Positions 6,789 to 11,144 of a stretch of 11,144 bases of DNA are shown in pieces. The notes below the pieces were generated by a model that was not told where the DNA came from, searched no databases, and saw only the letters and a list, made by a program, of their open reading frames with translations. Origin of the DNA: Deltaproteobacteria bacterium (GTDB taxonomy: Bacteria > Desulfobacterota > Binatia > DP-6); the NCBI GenBank assembly GCA_005879245.1, contig VBLA01000074.1, forward strand, positions 1 to 11,144, in the 5' to 3' direction. The position numbers and the translations under genes were made by a program. The stretch's first letter is position 1. Each line of letters begins with the position of its first letter.

Positions 6789-7234
6789 AGCCGTCCCTCG
6801 GCGTGCAGCGCTGCACGAACCCCCTCGCCTGCCCGCTCGACCGTCGCGAGCGGCTCGGCCAGTGCAGCCCGTGCAGCTTCACCACTCTTCTCGCGCCGCA
6901 CCCGATCGAGCGCGTCCAGGAACTCCTGGTAGCGCGCGCGCAGGTCCTGGAGCGCGCGGAGGGAAGCGGGCGGCTGGTCCGTGCTGCGCGCCGCCGCGGC
7001 ATGGAGGAACGCGTCGGCGCGCTCGAGCGGGTAGGTGAGCTCCGGCATGCTCTCGGCCGTCAGACGTCCGCTCGCGACGAGGTCCGCTCCCTTGCGCGCC
7101 ATGGCCACCAGGAGATCGGCGTGCGTGGCCGTGGCCTTCCCGTAGGAGCGCCAGAAGCAGGCCCCGAGGAGGCTCAGATTGACGACCAGGGTAAGTACCA
7201 CCTTGACCCTGCGCCGGCTGCCGCCTACGATCAC
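6785..7234 (-). CDS. Short membrane-anchored helical protein of unknown function
   Basis: I do not recognise this 149-residue protein. It starts with a basic stretch (GGSRRRVK), followed by one hydrophobic segment ([17 protein letters not shown], about residues 12-28), then about 120 residues rich in Ala, Leu, Arg and Glu, with [15 protein letters not shown] suggesting long amphipathic helices. The likely topology is one N-terminal membrane anchor with the rest outside the cytoplasm. Codon third positions in this frame are nearly all G or C, as in the surrounding genes, which supports real coding; without it 6789-7249 would be empty. The GTG start at 7234 has AGG about 10 nt upstream. A GTG at 7201 (codon 12), with AGGG 5 nt before it, is an alternative that loses the basic residues. 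It is divergent from the PAS-receiver gene (15 nt between start codons) and its stop overlaps that of the transaldolase gene. Confidence 0.65.
   Translation of the reverse strand: MIVGGSRRRVKVVLTLVVNLSLLGACFWRSYGKATATHADLLVAMARKGADLVASGRLTAESMPELTYPLERADAFLHAAAARSTDQPPASLRALQDLRARYQEFLDALDRVRREKSGEAARAALAEPLATVERAGEGVRAALHAEGRL
6802..6817. repeat. 16-bp perfect palindrome near a convergent gene junction
   Basis: CGTGCAGCGCTGCACG is its own reverse complement. It begins 14 nt after the transaldolase stop, inside the last codons of the convergent minus-strand gene. As RNA it could form a 6-bp stem with a 4-nt loop. There is no following T-run, so an intrinsic terminator is not supported. Confidence 0.4.
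7203..7231 (+). promoter_or_regulatory. Sigma70-like promoter for the PAS-DHp-receiver gene
   Basis: TTGACC at 7203-7208 (five of six matches), a 17-bp spacer, and TACGAT at 7226-7231 (four of six). The predicted transcript starts near 7238, about 12 nt before the ATG at 7250, which supports that start. The promoter lies within the first codons of the divergent minus-strand gene. Confidence 0.5.
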
Positions 7235-7256
7235 GAGTTGCGCCTGCGCATGTCAA
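7227..7256 (-). promoter_or_regulatory. Possible promoter for the divergent membrane-anchored protein
   Basis: On the minus strand a perfect TTGACA (7256 to 7251) is followed after 18 bp by GATCGT (7232 to 7227), only three of six -10 matches. It would start transcription near 7220, downstream of the GTG at 7234, so if it is real the protein would begin at the GTG at 7201. It overlaps the oppositely directed promoter. Confidence 0.25.
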
Positions 7257-8344
7257 CCGCTCCTCGCCTGCCCGCCATCTACTTCGAGAAGCTGCTCGAG
7301 AGCTCCCCCGACATCGTCGTCGCGGTCGATCGCCAGGGCGTCATCAGCTTCTACAATGACGGTGCACGGCGCACGCTCGGGTACGCGCCGGAGGAGGTGC
7401 TCGGGCAGCACGTGACGCGGCTCTATCCCGACCTGGATGAGGCTCGCAAGGTGATGCGCGAGCTCCGTCAGGGAAAGAACTGCGAGACCGTCTTCGTCGC
7501 CAAGAACGGGATGCGCCTGCCGGTGGTCATCGCGGGCTCGATCATCCGCGACCCCGACGGACCGGAGCTCGGCTCCATCGGCTTCGCGAAGGACCTGCGC
7601 GAGATCCGTCGCCACGATCAGCTCGCCACACTCGGCGAGGTGGCGATCGGGCTCGCCCACGAGATCAACAACCCGCTCGAGGTGATCGTCAACAACCTGA
7701 ACCTCCTCGAGGCGCACGTCGCGAAGGTCTCGTCGGACGACGACTTCGTGGTGGAGAGCGAGCGTCTCGAGTCGATCCACGACGCGCTCGGCCGCATCCA
7801 GAGCATCGTCAACCGGGTCTCCGAGATGGCGCACGGCCCCGAGTACGCGACCCGCGAGTACCTGCCGGGGACGCAGATGACGGATCTGCGTGCGCAGCCG
7901 ACGAGCGGGACGTCGACGCGCAGCGCGCTCACCCCGCAGGGCGACCCGGAGCTCCGCGGCGTCCGCATCCTCGTGGTCGACGACGACCTGGGTGTGTGCC
8001 AGTCGCTGCGCGACCTCCTCACGCAGGAAGGCTGCGAGGTCCTGGTCGCCACCGGAGGGCGCGAAGCGCTCACCCGGCTCGAGACCGTGGCGATCGATCT
8101 GGTGCTCTCCGACGTCGTCATGCCGGACCTCGACGGTTACCAGCTCTTCCAGGAGGTACGCCGGCGGTACGCGGGGCTGCCGGTCGTCCTGATGACGGCA
8201 TTCCACTTCGACAAGGACCACGTCATCAAACGGAGTCGGATGGCGGGTGTCGACGACGTGGTCTACAAGAAGCCGATCGATCCGCCGCGCCTCCGCGAGC
8301 TGATCAAGCGACACGCCCGGCGGCCGCAGGCCGTGGCAGGCTGA
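7250..8344 (+). CDS. PAS-DHp-receiver signalling protein lacking the histidine-kinase ATPase domain
   Basis: A 364-residue cytosolic protein with no signal peptide or membrane segment. Residues about 10-118 are a PAS sensor domain (FEKLLESSPDIVVAVDRQG, FYNDGARRTLGYAPEEVLG, then the FAKDLREIR exit). Residues about 122-195 are a DHp dimerisation domain with H-box LGEVAIGLAHEINNPLEV and phospho-acceptor His137. A linker of about 40 residues leads to a receiver domain at about 237-357, with acidic pocket Asp244-246, phospho-acceptor Asp288 in LSDVVMPDLDGY, Thr316 and Lys341 in KKP. The N, G1 and G2 boxes of a HATPase_c domain are absent and there is no room for them. It probably relays phosphate between partners or needs a kinase domain supplied in trans. 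The ATG at 7250 sits just before the PAS domain, about 12 nt after a predicted transcription start. Confidence 0.85.
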   Translation: MSTAPRLPAIYFEKLLESSPDIVVAVDRQGVISFYNDGARRTLGYAPEEVLGQHVTRLYPDLDEARKVMRELRQGKNCETVFVAKNGMRLPVVIAGSIIRDPDGPELGSIGFAKDLREIRRHDQLATLGEVAIGLAHEINNPLEVIVNNLNLLEAHVAKVSSDDDFVVESERLESIHDALGRIQSIVNRVSEMAHGPEYATREYLPGTQMTDLRAQPTSGTSTRSALTPQGDPELRGVRILVVDDDLGVCQSLRDLLTQEGCEVLVATGGREALTRLETVAIDLVLSDVVMPDLDGYQLFQEVRRRYAGLPVVLMTAFHFDKDHVIKRSRMAGVDDVVYKKPIDPPRLRELIKRHARRPQAVAG

Positions 8345-8396
8345 ACGATGCCGGGTGCGACGGCGGCCGGGGTGGACTCGCTCCTCGAGCGACGCT

Positions 8397-8400
8397 AGGA
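8397..8400 (+). promoter_or_regulatory. Shine-Dalgarno sequence fixing the adenosyltransferase GTG start
   Basis: AGGA ends 7 nt before the GTG at 8408. No ATG in that frame lies near the conserved YTRRGD motif, so this decides the start. The 63-bp gap after the PAS-receiver gene also holds a 6-bp stem with 3-nt loop (TCGCTC-CTC-GAGCGA, 8378-8392) without a T-run. Confidence 0.5.
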
Positions 8401-8407
8401 CTGCCGC

Positions 8408-9052
8408 GTGGCGATCCGCATCACCCGCGTCTACACGCGGCGCGGCGACCGTGGAGAGACGGACCTCGTCGGCGGCGCGCGCGCGCGCAAGGACAGCCCG
8501 CGGCTCGAGGCCTACGGGACGGTCGACGAGCTGAACGCGACCCTCGGCGCGGCACGCGCCGTGAACGCCGCCGAGCTCGACCGGGCGCCGGCGTGCCGCG
8601 AGCTCGACGAGATTCTCCGGGGCCTCCAGAATGAGCTCTTCGATCTGGGCGGCGAGCTCGCCACGCCGGCCGACGCGTTCCGCCCGGGCATGTTCCGTGT
8701 CGGCACGGCAGAGGTGAAGGCCCTCGAGCAATGCATGGACCGCTGCCAGAAGGACCTCGAGCCCCTGCGTTCGTTCGTCCTTCCCGGGGGTGGGCGGGTG
8801 AGCGCGGCCCTCCACCTCGCCCGCACCGTGTGCCGGCGGGCGGAGCGCGACGTGCTCCGGCTCATGAGCGTCGAGGACGTCGGCGAGTGGCCGCTCGCCT
8901 ATCTGAACCGCCTCTCCGACCTGCTCTTCGTCCTCTCGCGGTGGATCGGTCATCACCTCGGGGAGAAGGAATTCCTCTGGGAGCGACCGCTCAAGCGTGA
9001 GGCCGAAGAACGCGCCCGCCGCGACCGCGCGGCGCGACGGAGCGACCCATGA
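8408..9052 (+). CDS. Cob(I)alamin adenosyltransferase, PduO type (corrinoid adenosyltransferase)
   Basis: A 214-residue five-helix-bundle enzyme that transfers the adenosyl group of ATP to cob(I)alamin to make adenosylcobalamin, the cofactor of carbon-skeleton mutases. Seen: YTRRGDRGETDLVGG at 9-23 (ATP-binding N-terminal motif), RLEAYGTVDELNATLG at 32-47, LPGG at 125-128, LARTVCRRAERDV at 137-149 with Arg139, Arg144 and Glu146, and YLNRLSDLLFVLSRW at 165-179 with Asn167 and Asp171. These are the PduO/MMAB-type signatures, not those of CobA/BtuR or EutT. The charged tail after residue 195 is lineage-specific. Its stop overlaps the next start as ATGA. Position upstream of crotonyl-CoA carboxylase/reductase fits supply of B12 cofactor to ethylmalonyl- and methylmalonyl-CoA mutases encoded elsewhere. 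Confidence 0.95.
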   Translation: MAIRITRVYTRRGDRGETDLVGGARARKDSPRLEAYGTVDELNATLGAARAVNAAELDRAPACRELDEILRGLQNELFDLGGELATPADAFRPGMFRVGTAEVKALEQCMDRCQKDLEPLRSFVLPGGGRVSAALHLARTVCRRAERDVLRLMSVEDVGEWPLAYLNRLSDLLFVLSRWIGHHLGEKEFLWERPLKREAEERARRDRAARRSDP

Positions 9053-9732
9053 AGCGTCCGATCTACTTCAAGCAGCTCGAGGTCGGGCCGATGCAGAACT
9101 ACGCATACCTGCTCGGGGATCCGACCACGCACGAGGCGGCCGTCGTCGATGCGGCCTGGGACGTCGACACGCTCGTCCAGACCGCCGAGGCCGACGGCTA
9201 CCGGATCACGAAGGACCTGGTCACGCACTTCCACCCCGACCACCTGGGCGGCGACCTCATGGGGCACCAGATCCGGGGCGCGGCGGAGCTGGTCGCTAAG
9301 GTGCCGGCCAAGGTGGTCGTCCACAAGGCGGAGCTGCCGTTCGTCCATCGCCTGACCGGGCTCTCCGCCTCGGACCTCATCCCGGTCGAGGGCGGCGACG
9401 ACGTGACGATCGGGAACCTCACCGTGAAGCTCCTCCATACCCCGGGTCACACCCCGGGCTCACAGTGCTTCCTGGTCGGCAACGCGCTCGTCTCGGGCGA
9501 CACGCTCTTCATCGGATCCTGCGGCCGCGTCGACCTTCCCGGCTCGAATCCCGAGGACATGTACCGGAGCCTCACGCAGGTCCTCGGCGCCCTGCCCGAC
9601 GAGACGCTCCTCTACCCCGGCCACAACTATGCCGACCGTCCGCGCTCGACGATCGGCGACGAGAAGCGCAGCAACATGATGATGCGGTTCCGGAACCTGC
9701 AGGAGTTCCTGTCGATGATGGGAGGCACATGA
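9049..9732 (+). CDS. Metallo-beta-lactamase-fold hydrolase, glyoxalase II / ETHE1-like
   Basis: A 227-residue MBL-fold protein with the complete two-metal motif set: THFHPDH (His60, His62, Asp64, His65), His134 in HTPGHTPGS, Asp151 in SGDTLF, and His192 in [26 protein letters not shown] at about 157-176 is typical of the glyoxalase II/ETHE1-like branch, whose members hydrolyse thioesters such as S-lactoylglutathione or oxidise persulfides. The exact substrate cannot be read from sequence; a thioester role would suit the CoA-linked neighbours. GGAG at 9039-9042, 6 nt from the ATG, is a good ribosome-binding site, and ATGA overlaps on both sides (9049-9052 and 9729-9732) show tight coupling with the adenosyltransferase and the reductase. 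Confidence 0.88.
   Translation: MKRPIYFKQLEVGPMQNYAYLLGDPTTHEAAVVDAAWDVDTLVQTAEADGYRITKDLVTHFHPDHLGGDLMGHQIRGAAELVAKVPAKVVVHKAELPFVHRLTGLSASDLIPVEGGDDVTIGNLTVKLLHTPGHTPGSQCFLVGNALVSGDTLFIGSCGRVDLPGSNPEDMYRSLTQVLGALPDETLLYPGHNYADRPRSTIGDEKRSNMMMRFRNLQEFLSMMGGT
9721..9725 (+). promoter_or_regulatory. Shine-Dalgarno sequence for crotonyl-CoA carboxylase/reductase
   Basis: GGAGG, inside the final codons of the MBL gene, lies only 3 nt from the ATG at 9729. The spacing is short but the match is strong and supports this start over the ATG at 9786-9788, which would remove conserved N-terminal residues. Confidence 0.45.
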
Positions 9733-10985
9733 AAGCCGTGCACGCGCTCGGCGACACGCCGGCGCTCGGCCAGGTCCCGGCTCGCATGCTGGCGCAGGTC
9801 ATCCGCGCCGACCGCTTCGGTGAGCCCACGAAGGCCTTCCAGACCGAGGAGATCGAGGTCCCGAGCGAGCTCCGGCCCGACGAGGTGCTGGTCTGGGTGA
9901 TGGCGGCGGGCGTCAACTACAACAACGTCTGGGCATCGCTCGGCTCACCCGTCGACGTGATCAAGGGCCGGCAGAAGGACACCTACTTCCCGGATCCCCA
10001 CCCGTTTCACATCGGCGGGAGCGACGCCTCGGGGATCGTCTGGAAGGTGGGCAGCGCCGTCCGGAGCCTCAAGGTCGGCGACGAGGTCGTGATCCACTGC
10101 GGGGTGTGGAGCCAGGACGACCCCGTCGTCCGCTCGGGCGCCGATCCGATGTTCGGGCCGAGCTTCCGCATCTGGGGGTACGAGACGAACTGGGGCAGCT
10201 TCGCGCAGTTCACACGCGTGCAGGCCCATCAGTGCCTCCCCAAGCCGCGGCAGCTCACCTGGGAAGAGGCGGCTGCCTACATGCTCGTCGGGGCGACCGC
10301 TTACCGGATGCTCGCGGCGTGGCCTCCGCACACGGTGCGAGCCGGCGACGTCGTGCTGGTGTGGGGTGGTGCTGGCGGGCTCGGCTGCCAGGCGATCCAG
10401 ATCGCCCGGGAGATGGGCGGGATCCCGGTCGCGGTCATCTCCAGCGACGACAAAGTCGAGTTCTGCCGCCGGCTCGGGGCCAGGGGCTGCATCAACCGGA
10501 AGAAGTTCTCCCACTGGGGGATGCTGCCACATTGGAAGGACACCCAGGCGTACGGCGAGTGGCTGCGGGGGGCGCGCGCCTTCGGCGCGGCCATCTGGGA
10601 GATCGTGGGCGAGCGCAAGAGTCCGCGCCTGGTCTTCGAGCACCCCGGGGAGGACACGGTCCCGACCTCGATCTTCGTCTGTGATACGGGTGGGATGGTC
10701 GTCATCTGCGCCGGCACGAGCGGCTACAATGCCGTCGCCGACCTCCGCTACCTCTGGATGCGTCAGAAGCGCTTCCAGGGATCGCACTTCGCCAACGACG
10801 AGCAGGCGAAGGCGCTGAACGACCTCGTCGCGGCCGGCAAGGTCGACCCCTGCCTCTCCGAGACGTTCACCTTCTCCCAGATCCCGCACGTGCACCAGCT
10901 CATGCACGAGAACCGTCATCCGCCGGGGAACATGGCCTGTCTGGTGAACGCGCCGCGGCCCGGGCTGCGCGACGTCCCGCGCTAG
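9729..10985 (+). CDS. ccr: Crotonyl-CoA carboxylase/reductase
   Basis: A 418-residue medium-chain dehydrogenase/reductase that reductively carboxylates crotonyl-CoA to ethylmalonyl-CoA with NADPH and CO2, the signature step of the ethylmalonyl-CoA pathway for acetyl-CoA assimilation (some relatives make polyketide extender units). Seen: N-terminal [24 protein letters not shown] at 61-72, [15 protein letters not shown] at 94-108, [12 protein letters not shown] at 150-161 with Glu152, NADPH-binding VWGGAGGLG at 211-219, and [12 protein letters not shown] at 349-360 with His353. The Asn, Glu and His of these motifs correspond to the CO2-binding residues known in carboxylating family members, so carboxylation is expected rather than simple enoyl reduction. 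The start overlaps the MBL stop. Adjacent adenosylcobalamin synthesis supports the pathway role over a polyketide one. Confidence 0.93.
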   Translation: MKAVHALGDTPALGQVPARMLAQVIRADRFGEPTKAFQTEEIEVPSELRPDEVLVWVMAAGVNYNNVWASLGSPVDVIKGRQKDTYFPDPHPFHIGGSDASGIVWKVGSAVRSLKVGDEVVIHCGVWSQDDPVVRSGADPMFGPSFRIWGYETNWGSFAQFTRVQAHQCLPKPRQLTWEEAAAYMLVGATAYRMLAAWPPHTVRAGDVVLVWGGAGGLGCQAIQIAREMGGIPVAVISSDDKVEFCRRLGARGCINRKKFSHWGMLPHWKDTQAYGEWLRGARAFGAAIWEIVGERKSPRLVFEHPGEDTVPTSIFVCDTGGMVVICAGTSGYNAVADLRYLWMRQKRFQGSHFANDEQAKALNDLVAAGKVDPCLSETFTFSQIPHVHQLMHENRHPPGNMACLVNAPRPGLRDVPR

Positions 10986-10988
10986 ACC

Positions 10989-11144
10989 ATGCCGATCCAG
11001 CGGGTCTACACGACCGTCTACTACGTGGACGACTGGGACACGGCGGTCGCTTTCTACCGCGACACGCTCGGGCTGAAGCCGCTCCACGTCGAGCAGGGCT
11101 GGGCCGAATTCGAGGTCGGCACGGGCGGCCGGATCGCGCTCCAC
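10989..11144 (+). CDS. VOC-superfamily (glyoxalase / bleomycin-resistance fold) protein, N-terminal part, cut by window edge
   Basis: The first 52 residues of a VOC-fold protein, open to the window end. Seen: VYTTVYYVDDWDTAVAFYRDTLGLKPLHVEQGWAEFEVG, the usual beta-alpha-beta module with FYRDTLGL after the first helix. The family includes glyoxalase I, methylmalonyl-CoA epimerase, extradiol dioxygenases and resistance proteins. Methylmalonyl-CoA or ethylmalonyl-CoA epimerase would suit the neighbouring reductase and adenosyltransferase, but the opening lacks the His-rich start (HIGIAV-like) of typical epimerases, so I leave it general. The ATG lies 3 nt after the reductase stop with no separate Shine-Dalgarno, implying coupled translation. 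Confidence 0.75.
   Translation, partial: MPIQRVYTTVYYVDDWDTAVAFYRDTLGLKPLHVEQGWAEFEVGTGGRIALH

Noticed and set aside
6392..7249. Upstream extension of the PAS-receiver reading frame
   Set aside because: The extension overlaps the transaldolase gene and the opposite-strand gene in shadow frames, and the PAS domain begins just after the ATG at 7250, which has a promoter match at the right distance.
8378..8392. Hairpin after the PAS-receiver gene as a terminator
   Set aside because: Only a 6-bp stem with a 3-nt loop and no T-run; common by chance at this G+C content.
8348..8398. 16-codon ATG frame in the gap before the adenosyltransferase gene
   Set aside because: Too short, no ribosome-binding site, no leader-peptide character such as runs of one amino acid codon.
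8345..8407. Cobalamin riboswitch ahead of the adenosyltransferase
   Set aside because: The gap is 63 bp, far shorter than a B12 riboswitch, and no B12-box-like sequence was seen.
7253..8956. Long minus-strand open frame opposite the PAS-receiver and adenosyltransferase genes
   Set aside because: Antisense to two clear genes and crosses their boundary; no domain pattern.
9465..9728. Upstream extension of the crotonyl-CoA carboxylase/reductase frame
   Set aside because: It overlaps the conserved C-terminal third of the MBL gene; the ATG at 9729 has GGAGG and the expected N-terminal sequence.
10721..10736. CTACAATGCCGTC inside the reductase gene resembling the transaldolase promoter -10 region
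   Set aside because: It lies in a conserved coding stretch (SGYNAVADL) and has no -35 partner or downstream start.

Overview
This is an 11.1 kb, very GC-rich chromosomal segment (about 70% G+C by eye; codon third positions almost all G or C). It is densely packed with metabolic genes and shows no insertion sequences, tRNAs, rRNAs, CRISPR repeats or phage genes. Aminotransferase-route lysine genes, an exported aromatic-pathway fusion enzyme, a PAS/receiver signalling protein and crotonyl-CoA carboxylase/reductase would suit an uncultured deltaproteobacterium-like or Binatota/Methylomirabilota-like lineage. That placement is an inference from gene content and composition only.

Region 1 (1-5572) is a lysine/diaminopimelate locus. 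A lysA-type decarboxylase, cut by the window edge, runs leftward. Facing it across a 127-bp divergent gap is a rightward operon: dapF, dapA, dapB, a secreted cyclohexadienyl dehydratase-chorismate mutase fusion, and an LL-diaminopimelate aminotransferase (dapL). DapA, DapB, DapL, DapF and LysA together convert aspartate semialdehyde to lysine by the one-step aminotransferase shortcut, without succinylated or acetylated intermediates. The fusion enzyme is the odd member: it should turn chorismate into phenylpyruvate or phenylalanine outside the cytoplasm. folK (folate synthesis) follows, then a small transaldolase-family gene with its own strong promoter-like sequence. In that protein the Schiff-base lysine position reads glutamate.

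Region 2 (6785-8344) holds a divergent pair: a short membrane-anchored helical protein of unknown function (minus strand) and a PAS-DHp-receiver protein that has the phospho-accepting His and Asp but no kinase ATPase domain. Promoter-like elements for the two genes overlap in about 54 bp.

Region 3 (8408-11144) is a tightly coupled rightward operon: PduO-type cob(I)alamin adenosyltransferase, an ETHE1/glyoxalase II-like metallo-beta-lactamase hydrolase, crotonyl-CoA carboxylase/reductase, and the start of a VOC-fold protein. Making adenosyl-B12 next to the ethylmalonyl-CoA-forming enzyme fits an ethylmalonyl-CoA pathway, which needs B12-dependent mutases.

Most of the window is ordinary biosynthesis, and I see no clear new multi-gene system. 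The items worth checking are the Lys-to-Glu change in the transaldolase homologue, the exported fusion enzyme inside the lysine operon, and the ATPase-less histidine-kinase-like protein with its membrane-anchored neighbour.
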